Shown here: positions 12,701 to 23,100 of the stretch, in pieces
How the letters are laid out: each line of letters starts with the position of its first letter
How positions within the stretch are numbered: the first letter of the stretch is position 1
DNA from: Caenorhabditis elegans
Taxonomy: Eukaryota; Nematoda; Chromadorea; Rhabditida; Rhabditidae
Direction of reading: 5' to 3'
Assembly: GCF_000002985.6 (NCBI RefSeq)
Contig: NC_003281.10
Coordinates: forward strand, 13,330,001-13,394,000
DNA: 64,000 nt
Position numbers and translations under genes: made by a program
Notes under the pieces: model-generated
Told to the model about the DNA's origin: nothing
Seen by the model: only the letters and a program-made list of their open reading frames with translations
Database searches by the model: none

Positions 12701-12709
12701 AATTTTCAG
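12701..12709 (+). promoter_or_regulatory. Probable trans-splice acceptor of the downstream gene
   Basis: aattttcag ends at 12709, about 170 bp after the nud-1 stop and 13 bp before the Dr1-like ATG. The spacing fits an internal operon gene that receives a spliced leader. This is inference from spacing; spliced-leader type cannot be read from DNA. Confidence 0.5.
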
Positions 12710-12722
12710 ACTCTTCACAGAT

Positions 12723-13320
12723 ATGGATGAGGACAATGAAATCGGACTTCCACAGAAAGGTATCAACCAAATTATCAAAGAAGTTGTTCCTGAAATGCGA
12801 ATCGCCAACGAGTCGAGAGATATGATCAATGCTTGCTGCGTTGAGTTCGTGAAGCATATTGCGAGAGAAGCACAACGAATTGCGAGCCAGGATCAGAGAA
12901 AAACAATATATCACGAACATGTTCAGAAGGCACTGCAGAATTTAGGATTCACACCAGATTATCTCGAGGCCGCCGACAGTGTTCTCGATGCCTGCAAGGT
13001 TGAAGCCGAGAAGAAGCTGCGAAGGAAGAACTCTCGTCTTGAAAAATGTGGTATTCCAGAGGAAAAATTGTACGAAATGCAACAAGAATTAATTCAGAAG
13101 GTAATTTTTTGAGGTTTTCAAAAATAATTTTGTTTTTATAAAACAAACACTCATTTCCTCAATGTTAATATTTATTTTACAGGCACGCCAACAAGAAATT
13201 GAGCAGCAGCTTGCTCACCAACAAGCACAAGCCGCGGCGGTAGCAGCCGCAAACGCACAAATGTTTGGAGGACCATCAGAGGGCTCTTTGGCTCCAACCG
13301 ACGATGACTACGACAACTAG
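12723..13320 (+). CDS. NC2-beta / Dr1 transcriptional corepressor subunit
   Basis: Exons 12723-13100 and 13183-13320 give 171 residues. Residues about 5-80 form an H2B-like histone fold (IGLPQKGINQIIKEVVPEMR, then FVKHIAREAQRIASQDQRKT and HVQKALQNLGF), diagnostic of Dr1/NC2-beta. The C-terminal part is basic then Gln/Ala-rich (QQEIEQQLAHQQAQAAAVAA), as in other Dr1 proteins, and ends in an acidic tail. With NC2-alpha it binds TBP on DNA and blocks TFIIA/TFIIB entry, so it acts in the nucleus on RNA polymerase II promoters. The start ATG is the first after the acceptor at 12709. It lies between nud-1 and ife-1 on the same strand, 288 bp before ife-1. Confidence 0.93.
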
Positions 13321-13607
13321 ATTGTTTTTCTTCGCTTTTTTTTTCTACGGGTTCTCATTTTATTTCTTCATTTGTGTATTTACCTTGATTCATCATCGAT
13401 AATTTCTAAATCTCTTTTTAAAATTGTTGTACTATATTCCACCATTTCCTATTTTCCCCGTGAATTTTTTTACTGACCCGCTCCATATTTCAATGGCACG
13501 TCATTTAGGGCACGATTAGTTGGCGTTTTCCCCAGTTGTTCTCGGCTTCTCAGATCAGTCCTGTTTTTGCCTTGCCAGTTGTCGAGGTGCGAAAATTTTA
13601 AGCGCAA

Positions 13608-14510
13608 ATGTCAGATTCTGAAATAGCATTTGAGAAGCTGAAAATCTCTGGGGAGAAAGAAGGTGAGCCATTCCCTTTTTCATTATCGTTTGAGTACTAT
13701 AAATTATTCACAAAAAAACTGTTTCTCGCCGTTTTGCATCACTTTTTTGGTTCCACGTGCCCATTTTTATTTGCATTCATTTATTCTCTCTGTTTACTGA
13801 TTTTACTAATCGAGTTCTTCCAGGTATGACTGAAACGGAGCAAACGACGGCACCCATTTATCCGCTGAAGCGTAACTGGACGTGGTGGTATTTGAACGAT
13901 GAGCGCAACAAGTCTTGGGAGGATCGTCTGAAGAAGGTGTACACCTTCAACACCGTCTCGGAGTTCTGGGCTCTCTACGATGCTATCCGTCCACCAAGTG
14001 GCCTCAACGCGTTGTGCGATTACAACGTTTTCCGTGACGATATTCAGCCGATGTGGGAGGTTCCGGAAAACTCGAACGGAGGACGCTGGCTCATCGTCAT
14101 TGACAAGGGAAAGACTCCCGAAATGGTCGATGCTATTTGGCTGGAGATTCTCATGGCTTTGGTCGGCGAGCAATTCGGAAAGGACATGGAGTCGATTTGT
14201 GGGTTGGTGTGCAACGTCAGAGGAAAAGGATCGAAGATCAGCGTCTGGACTAAGGATTGCAACGATGATGAAACCAACATGAGGATTGGGTATGCATGTC
14301 TATTTTTAATTCTATCTTGAATTTTGGAATTTCAGAGTTGTGCTGAAGGAGAAGCTGATGGCCGCATCCAAGGACCACTCAAAGCCACTGTTCGATGTGA
14401 TCCGCTACGAAGATCATGAGAGCTGCCAGAAGAAGACCAGCTCGGTTGTGAAAGCCAAGCTTTCATTGCACTCGTCCGATGCTCCAGTCGCCGAGAAATC
14501 CGCCGTCTAA
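13608..14510 (+). CDS. ife-1: eIF4E cap-binding protein
   Basis: Exons 13608-13662, 13824-14289 and 14336-14510 join to 231 residues. An internal ATG at 13826 (MTETEQTTAPIYPL) gives a 212-residue form, so the 54-nt upstream coding exon adds an alternative N-terminus. The eIF4E fold is clear: YPLKRNWTWWYLNDERNKSW, FWALYDAI, MWEVPENSNGGRW (cap-stacking Trp region) and WLEILMALVGEQF, followed by KISVWTKDCND. It binds the mRNA 5' cap and recruits eIF4G. From established work, C. elegans IFE-1 is the germline, P-granule-linked isoform that also binds trimethylguanosine caps. The acceptor before exon 1 (ttttaag, then cgcaaATG) suggests trans-splicing. A poly(A) signal AATAAA lies at 14598. Confidence 0.96.
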
Positions 14511-14958
14511 AGCAGACCATTTTGTATCTGCTCTACTTGTTTTTTAATTACACCCGTTGCTTGGCTAGTATTTCACTCGTTGTTTTGTGATTGGTTTAAT
14601 AAAATTGATGAAAATTAATTGTATTATATTGCCTTGTGGTTTCCAGGCCCAATTTTGTATCTTATTGTAGTGTAGAATGTAGCCTTTAGGTCAGAGAACA
14701 AGTAGCGGGAATGATGATAAAAAAGACACCGCGAAAGTCGGCCATTCTGCTTCTTTTTCGTCTCTGCGTCTCTTCTCTACCTATCTTATCGGCCCAACAA
14801 ACAACCGAAAAACTTTATTTTTGTTCAAAAGCCCCTCTCAAAATAATTATGCAGTTTTCTAAATGCCCTTTTTTTTAGGTTTTTTCACCTCTTCCTAATA
14901 ATTTGTTACTACTTATAAGAACGTTTTTATTTACAGAACCACACAAATACACTGCAAA
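14511..14958. other. ife-1 3' UTR and acaa-2 upstream region
   Basis: Holds the ife-1 AATAAA at 14598-14603, then CT-rich promoter-like sequence (cttctttttcgtctctgcgtctcttctc) around 14750-14780. A likely trans-splice acceptor (tttttatttacag) ends at 14936. No separate gene. Confidence 0.6.
14598..14603 (+). terminator. Poly(A) signal of ife-1
   Basis: AATAAA lies 88 bases after the ife-1 stop codon. Confidence 0.7.
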
Positions 14959-16689
14959 ATGGCAGGAAAATGTGAGTGGGGGTCAAAGTCCATGGTCGTT
15001 GTACTAATAAGTGATCAGTGATGTTTATATTATGTCTGCAGGTGTGTTCATCGTCGGTGCCAAGCGTACAGCATTCGGAACTTTTGGTGGAAAGCTGAAA
15101 GGATTGAGTGCAACTGATTTGGGAGTCGTCGCTTCTCAAGCAGCGCTGAAGCACGCTAATGTTGGAGCAGATGCCGTCGATCATGTCATCTTTGGTAGAA
15201 AGATTTTATTTTTAGAATGATTTAAAGAAAACCTCTAATTTCAGGAAACGTGGTTGCCAGCTCTCGTGATGGAATTTACCTGAGTCGTCACATTGGACTC
15301 AAATCTGGAGTTCCACAAAACGTCGGGGCCCTCACTGTCAACCGTCTCTGTGGTTCGGGATTCCAAGCAGTCGTGAATGCAGCTCAAGCTATCAAGCTCG
15401 GCGAGTCCAACATTGTTCTTGCCGGAGGAACCGAAAACATGTCAATGGTGCCATTCGCTGTTCGAGATATTCGTTTCGGAACTGCACTTGGAAAGAAGTA
15501 CGAATTCGAAGATATGCTCTGGGATTCTCTCAGCGATCCGTATGCCAAGTTAGCCATGGGACAGACTGCAGAGAAGTTGGGCGCACAATACAAAGTTACC
15601 AGACAAGAAGCCGACGAATTCGCTCTGAGATCTCAGACCCTGTGGAAGAAGGCTCAGGAGGCTGGTGTCTACAAGAATGAAATCGTTGGAATCACTATCA
15701 AGGGGCGCAAGGGAGAAGAAAGCTTCGAAATCGACGAGCATCCGAGAGCCACCACCGCAGAAAGCCTTGCCAAGCTGAAGCCTGTTTTCCAAAAAGACGG
15801 ACTAGTGAATGCAGGAAATGCGTCTGGAATTTCTGACGGAGCCGCTGCTCTTGTGGTTGCCGGTGAAGACAGTGTGAAGTCGAAGAATCTGAAACCGTTG
15901 GCTCGAGTTGTTGCCTATTCTGCTGTCGGTTGTGATCCAACCATCATGGGAATCGGACCGGCTCCAGCTATTCGGGAAGTTCTCAAGAAGAGTGGGCTCA
16001 AGATTGGAGATATTGATATCTTCGAGGTAAAATATATTGTAATTTCATCATATTAAAGGCGCACTGATTTATTAAGAAGAGTCTCGGCGCGTGAAAAATT
16101 ATTTTATTGTAGTTTTTGGAATTTTGACGGATTTTTACTGAATTAGCGAACTTTTTCGTTTTATTTTCATTTTTCTGCTAAAATAGGCCGAAAATGAGTT
16201 TAATTGTACTTTGAAATATGATTTTAAACTATTTTAACGGAAAAATCAAAAGAAAAAGAAGTAATTTCATCGAAAAACGCAACCATAAACTTTTTTGCGC
16301 GCCGAGACCCATTTGGATAAATCCGTGCGCCTTTAATAAGGTGGAATTACGATATAAAACTATTTCCACATTCAGTCTTAAATTTATTTTTTCCAGGTAA
16401 ATGAGGCGTTCGCTCCACAAGCTCTCGCCGTTCAACGTGAACTCGGAATCCCAATGGAAAAGCTGAATGTCAATGGTGGAGCCATCGCTTTGGGCCATCC
16501 ACTCGCCGCATCTGGAGCCAGAATTTCCACGCATATTGTGCACGAGCTTCAGTATGTCACCAAAACTTGAATTATATCCATAATCTAATTTTTCTAAAAT
16601 CTTTCAGCCGCCGCAACGTCAAGTACGGAATCGGATCGGCTTGCATTGGAGGAGGACAAGGAATCGCAATTCTCTTCGAAAAAGTTTAA
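14959..16689 (+). CDS. acaa-2: 3-ketoacyl-CoA thiolase, mitochondrial type
   Basis: Five exons (14959-14971, 15042-15194, 15245-16026, 16397-16551, 16608-16689) give 394 residues, normal for a thiolase. The 13-nt first exon encodes only MAGK plus one base. The active-site Cys is in [12 protein letters not shown], the catalytic His in [19 protein letters not shown] and the second Cys in [12 protein letters not shown], so the enzyme should be active. It cleaves 3-ketoacyl-CoA with CoA, releasing acetyl-CoA in the last step of fatty acid beta-oxidation. Like the mammalian ACAA2 enzyme it has no obvious cleaved presequence. The third intron (16027-16396) contains a fragment of a palindromic repeat (gccgagacccatttgg ... 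gtgcgcctttaataa). The acetyl-CoA acetyltransferase branch is a less likely alternative. Confidence 0.95.
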
Positions 16690-17104
16690 TTTGAATTTGA
16701 ATTTGAACTTGTGATTTGATTTGTGTACTATAATTTAAGATATTAGATTTGAGATTTGTCTTCGTGTAAAATTCCATCTTCCACATGTATTTGTATTTAT
16801 ACTTTCTTTTTTTTTCAATATTTTTCCTATTTGCAGATAGAAATGAAAGTTTTATCTAAAAAAAAATTTTTTTCTGAAAAAAACCAAAAATCTGCAAACA
16901 CTAGCACGCAATCTCGCGTCTCTGACGCCAATTCCCCCCCCCCCCCCCCCCCCCATTTCACTCGTAGTTTCCTCGGGTTATGACACCACTAATCCGAGCA
17001 GAATTGATTATTTTTCTCCCTTTATTATATTTCATTTGCCATATGGTTTAGATTTAAAGCTTAAAATAAAATGCCAATTTTCAGATCGGTTCGGGGGTTT
17101 CAAA
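16690..17104. other. Spacer between acaa-2 and mtm-6 with poly-C tract
   Basis: Contains the acaa-2 3' UTR, a 21-base C run (16934-16954) and an acceptor-like ttttcag ending at 17084. The spacing of about 400 bp could be an operon spacer or a short independent promoter. Confidence 0.5.
16934..16954. repeat. Homopolymer C21 (G21 on minus strand)
   Basis: Twenty-one consecutive C bases. On the minus strand this is an uninterrupted G tract, able to form a G-quadruplex. In C. elegans such tracts are the known deletion targets in mutants of the FANCJ-type helicase DOG-1. Confidence 0.95.
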
Positions 17105-17134
17105 ATGCGATTCGAGGACATTGGCATTTCGAAG
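17105..17134 (+). CDS. mtm-6: Distal 30-nt first coding exon of mtm-6
   Basis: The codons read MRFEDIGISK and end at a strong GTGAGC donor. Joined in phase 0 to the exon at 22068 they produce ISK-VDKVCLVDRLG, which matches how vertebrate MTMR6/7/8 proteins begin. An acceptor-like ttttcag ends at 17084, 20 bp before the ATG, which may be a trans-splice site. The 4.9-kb intron to exon 22068 contains the alternative first exon. Confidence 0.7.
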
Positions 17135-20100
17135 GTGAGCGTTTTATGAAATTTTGTAAACAAATCTCTTTTATTCCACGGGCTGGCGGCGATCAAAAAG
17201 CAGGAGTAGAATAAATAAAATATGGATAATGGCGGTATCCGCCAATTTTCTCGTCACCCGAAAAAAAGTACGCAAAAGTTGTTAGGACTTTGTCCTTCCA
17301 GAAAATAAAAATATTACAAAAAAGTAGCGAAAAAAATCAACTGAAAACTTAAATGAAATCGAATTTTTATTCAATTTTCTGGAAGATTTAAATGATTTTT
17401 TATTACTTAAGCATGAGAATTCTGGCCATCTCGTACGCCCATGGGTCTCGCCACGCGGACAACGAGTTACTGTATTTTTTATAAGACGGAATCACTTAAA
17501 ACTGTCAATTTTTTGAATTTTTCCCGTTTTTTCTACATGTTTTCATAGAATGTGCGTACTTATCAAAATAGATATAGGAAAATTCATATGATGCGTTTAA
17601 TTTTGCCATTTGAAATTGGCATTCCAAAAAATAAGTGCCAAACCACAATTTGCCGGTTTGCCGGAAATTTTAAATTCCGCCAAATTGCCGATTTGCCGGA
17701 AAAAATCGTTTGCCGCCCACTCCTGATCTACAGTAACTCGCAGAACGCGTGGCGAGACCCCACGCGCAGAATATATGGTCAATTTGATTATAAATATTTG
17801 GGTTTTCTGTGCTTTTTTTGCTTTTTTTTCGAGTTGTCCGTCGAGATTTATTCAATTTCCTCCGTGTTTTTTTGGCTCCCCGCTTCTCCCAAAAAAGTGT
17901 TCCACCAGATCCATCTGTTTCGTCGAATAATGTAATGAGGTTGACATGCGACGAGATTCAAGAGATTGCCCCTCAACCAACCGACCGGGGCAACTCCAGG
18001 CACCAACTCTTTTTTCTCTATTCTTCTACTAGTTTTGGTCGGTCCCTCATTTCCTCTTCCTGACGACAACTTCTCCCGATCTCCCTCTCTCTCTGGCTCT
18101 CTCTGGAGCCACTACTACCACTCGTTTCTCTGCGCGCGTCATTTTGTAGTGTCTGTGGTGGTCTTGTCGTTTATTTTAAGATTTTCCACTTTTGTTTGTT
18201 TGTGATGAAAGTTTCGCAAACTTGATGTGAATCAAAATCTGCTGAATTTCGAAATTTTCAAAATATTATCCGTTCGCAAAAATTTTCACACTAGGCGACT
18301 ATTGTATTACTGAGATCGTGGCGAGACCCACTCGGACAAACATCGTGTGCCTTTAAACTGGAGTGTCAAAATTTTACGAAGTTACAATTTTTTCAAAATT
18401 GATTGGCTCTGAAGTTTTCATATTCAATTAATTTTGCAAAAATTTTTGCGCTAAAAATACGGTAACCGGTCTCGACACGACAATTGTTGTTAAATGTGAA
18501 AAGGTGTGCACCTTTAAAGAGTACTGTAGTTTCAAACTTTCGTTGTGTCGGAATTTTCCTAGTTTTTCTACTGTTTTTTTTTTGCAAATTCATGTTTGAT
18601 TTTAGTTTTAAATAAACATAAATTTGAATACTGTTAGAAATTAATTAAAACTCAGAAAAGGTCGAAATTACAGTACTCCTTAAAGGCACACATCCTTTTT
18701 TGAGACTGGGAAAATGGAAACTTGTTGATTCTTCTGAAAAATAATATAAAAAAATCGGAAAAACTTGATGTCAAAGGATATTTTACAACTCTAAAATTAA
18801 AAATTTTTTAAATTTTTTAAAAATTAAAAAAATTTTTAAATCGAAAAAGCTTCATCCTTGTTGAAAAAAGCCAGTAATTCGACTTTTCTCAGAATTCATA
18901 ATTCCTTTGACTGATAAATTGCGAAGAATATTAGATTGGCTACTAAGAAAGTTGTCTATAGAATAAATGATTATGAGAATAACTTCTGATGCAAGATCAA
19001 ATATATTCCAGCTCACGCATGAATCAAATCTGTAGTAAACCCGCAAATCCGTAGTATTTATCCCTTTCTAATTGACTTTTCTCGTCGGCTGTCTACTTTC
19101 TAGCTCCTAAAGCCAATAACAAGCTTACCCGTCTGTCGTCCATCAACATTCAGTCATCTGTCAACGCATCCCAGGGCTTCTCCCTTTTTATCTCTAATTT
19201 AGGTTCTTCTCGGTTTTCGCTCCAAATTCATCGTTTCCTTTGTTTTCGCCCCGTATCTGCGTGGTGCCTCCTCGATGTTTTTCATTCAATCTATCTTTAT
19301 TTTGTGCCTAGCTCTTTCTATCTCTCTATAAATAAACAAGGATCCTTTTGCGTTTCAAATATATGTAAAAATTCCAATTCGCGCGCTCCTTCTCTTTCTG
19401 CTTCACTGAATTTCAATGGACCATTTTCCCGAAGACACACACACAATCTTTTCGGCGAAAAAAAAAATGAGCAAGAAACACGGAGAAGGAAGAGCTGATT
19501 AAACCGAAAAAAAAACGACGACGACGAGATGACGGAGACGCTTCTCTTTTTCACCCGGTTTTGCTCATTTTTGCTCATTTTTTCTTTTACAATTAGACGA
19601 TGTATAGATTTAGGATATTTTTCAGGTTTTCTTTCCTATTACGGAAGAATTCTGACAATGCGTATGGCGCACCATATTTTACGCGCAAAATATCTCGTAG
19701 CGAAAACTACAGTAATTCTTTGAATGACTACTGTATTTACGTGTTGATTTACGAGCTCAAATTTTGGAAAGGATTTTTCGTGAAAATAAATTTTTTCGAG
19801 CCCGTAAATCGACACAAGCGCTACAGTAGTCTATTAACAAATTACTGCAGTTTTCGCTAGGAGATATTTTGCGCGTCAAATATGTTCCTCAATACGCATT
19901 CTCAGAAATTAGTGTTTCCGTAATAAATTCTACAAGAATACTCATCGTGGAAACGCGCTCCACTGTCAATTAAAAATGCCCCGCCCCCAATAGTTGGGTC
20001 TCGTTAGGTATCAGGTATTTTCCGGAAAAAACCGGAAATTCAAACTGTGTCAATCATTTTCTCTAATTTTCAAGCATTTTTTCGTTATCTCTCATGTTTT

Positions 20101-23100
20101 TTATGTCGAGATTATTAAGGAAAAGCATTGTTTTGACATAAGAACCTTTTTAAAAACCACAAAACCTAACGAGACCCATCTCGCGGGGGCGGAGCGTATT
20201 CAATTCTCCGTGGAGCGCGGTTTTTTCTATGAAAAAAAAACGCAAACAACGTTTAAAATTCTCTCTTCCTCAAACCAGAAGAGAAGTTTTTTTTTAGTTT
20301 CAAATGGAAAAAAAACCAGCCGCATTTTTAATTTATCCGTCAAGCTTCTCTCTCCTCTTCAATCCAGCTCTCTCATTTCCATGACCTCATTTTGCTCGGT
20401 TTCACTCAACAAAAAAGTTCGGTCCCAAGGGATCTTTTTTCCTCGTTTCAAAAAAAAGTTCTCATCTCTGTTGTTTTTGTTTCCGTTTTCCCTTTCCGGT
20501 TGCTTCCTCCAATTTCAATGTCGTCCGTCCTCTTCTTCGAGACAAAGTACTTTTCTCCTTTTTTTTTCTGCTCCTTAGTTTTTTTTAAGGAAAAAAAAAC
20601 GAGAAAATATGTGCGTAGAGACCTTTCACACTTACTTCAAGGGACTCCCTCTCTCGCTTTTCACACCCTTTTCCCGCTGCAAAAAAGCTTACGGAAAAGG
20701 AAAAATGGATTGGGTTACGGAGACGTTGACAGACGACGGCTTTACGATTTTATGCTTCCCCTTTCCGTTTTTTTTTTCGAATGCTGGAAATTTCTGAATT
20801 TTCGATTTCGTTTGTTGTCAATTTTGCAATTTTGCAATTGTTGCACCAACAATAAGTCTCGACACGAAATTTTTTTTGTCAAATGCAAAATGGTGTGTGC
20901 CTTTAAAGAATACTGTAATTTCAAAGTTTGCGGAATTTCCATTTTAATTTTTTGAAATTAAATTATTACATTTTCATCGGAAAGCTATGAAAAATATTTT
21001 GCATAATATATGGAATTACAGTAATCTTCAAAAGCGCACACCTTTTCGCCTCTGACAAAAAGTTGTCGTGTCGAGACCGGATACCGTATTACAATTTAGT
21101 ATCACTTTTCTGATCAAATTATCCTTTTTATTGAATCCTTTTCACTGAATATCTATTCAATTTCCGAGGAGAAAAATGAGAAAAATGACGTGGCGCTGTA
21201 TCCGTTTCCTTCTTCTCTTCATTTTTTCTTCTCCTCGCAACACTTCTCAAATTGATGACGTTGTTTTTTTTTACATTGAGCGTGTCATCGTTCTAGATAG
21301 TTAGTAGTTTGAAATGCAAAGAATTCGATCTCGTTCGTTATTCCTCCGTTCCACTCCGAAAGTCTCCAAAAATTCCCCAACAACTCTTCCAGCACCTAAA
21401 TGCCAAAAAATGTCGTCAACACCTTCATCGGTGACGACACCACTGTCGGCATGGTGGAATAATATGTCGCTGTCGGGTATCTACCCATCAATCTCCACCT
21501 CAACTCCATCTTCCTCATCCTCGTGGAGCTCGCATTTCGTATTTGGCGGACATCATCATCATACGAACAACAACACGGCGAACACTCCGCAATCTACAGT
21601 ACCCCCGTCGGCGCTGTCGTCGGGTTATACTGAAGATATTACGGTGGCCGGATCACTGTTGAAGGATAAAATTAATGGATTAGTTGATTCTCTGATGGGA
21701 AGAGAGTCGGTTCATTCCGGGTGTGGTTACGGGGAAGATGGACGAATTGCCATGATGGTAAGAAGCTTGAAAAGGGGTGTATATTATGGAGACACAGAAA
21801 CGCGCTCCGCCTTCGAGTGATGGGTCTCGTTAGGTTTTCGCCTATTTTCGAGTATTTTTCATTTTTTTTGTTAGGTTTTTCGAAATGATGTTTAATAATA
21901 TACATGTGAATTTGAGAAGCGAATATGGGTTTTTTCTCAATTTCGACATGGAAATTATTAAAAAATAATAGAAAACTTGACAAAAAGAACGAAGAATACT
22001 TGAAAGCTAGCCCTATAATAGATTATACGAAATTTACAGTTTTTTCTAACGAATTCCCATATTCCAGGTGGATAAAGTATGCCTTGTCGATCGCCTAGGG
22101 TGTCAGGAGAATCTAGTCGGCACAGTCCATGTCACAACTACACACATCATCTTCCGAGCTGAAAATGGATCAAAAGAGTTATGGCTGGCGACTGGGCTCA
22201 TTTCTTCAGTGGAAAAAGGGACGCTAACAGCTGCCGGATGTATGCTAGTGATTAGATGTAAACATTTTCAGGTTTGTAGATAATTTATTGTGATTTGAGT
22301 GAATAATTAATTAAGCTTAATGTTTCAGGTGATAACACTTCTGATCAGTAGAGATAAATCGTGTCAAGACCTATACGAGACGCTTCAACGTGCCGCAAAA
22401 CCTGGTAAGTGATTGAAGTGACATGTTAGCGTGAAGTGAAATATATTATAAAAGATGTATGAAATGTCGTGAAACATCGTTAGTTGATTTGCCGAGTTTT
22501 TGGTTTTTGTCAGCTTCTAAGTTTGAGTTATTACCTCATTCTGTCTCAATTCACTTTAAATATTAAAAACATAGGAAAATACTGTGCTTCATTCACTAAT
22601 GTCGACTGATTTCAGTTTCAGTGAACGTGACGGAACTGCTTGCGTTTGAGAATCGAGAACCCGTAGAAGACGTTCGGGGATGGAGAAGATTGGATTGGAA
22701 TTCAGAAATGACACGGCAAGGGATCACAAAGTCACAATGGACAGAATCGAATATCAATGAAGGATACACGATCTGCGACACTTACCCCAATAAGCTGTGG
22801 TTTCCGACAGCGGCCTCCACATCAGTTCTACTAGGATCCTGCAAATTCCGAAGCCGTGGCCGTCTTCCAGTACTGACCTACTTCCATCAACAAACTGAAG
22901 CCGCTTTGTGTAGATGTGCACAGCCTCTGACGGGATTCTCGGCACGATGCGTAGAGGATGAGAAGCTTATGGAGTTGGTAGGAAAAGCGAATACAAACTC
23001 GGACAACTTGTTCCTGGTAGATACTCGGCCGCGAGTCAACGCGATGGTGAATAAGGTTCAGGGAAAAGGATTCGAAGATGAGAGGAACTATTCAAATATG

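Noticed and set aside
19994-20955. Long plus-strand ORFs in the mtm-6 first intron
   Set aside because: Low-complexity Phe/Ser/Lys-rich translations over palindromic elements and T-rich sequence; no matching family or exon chain.
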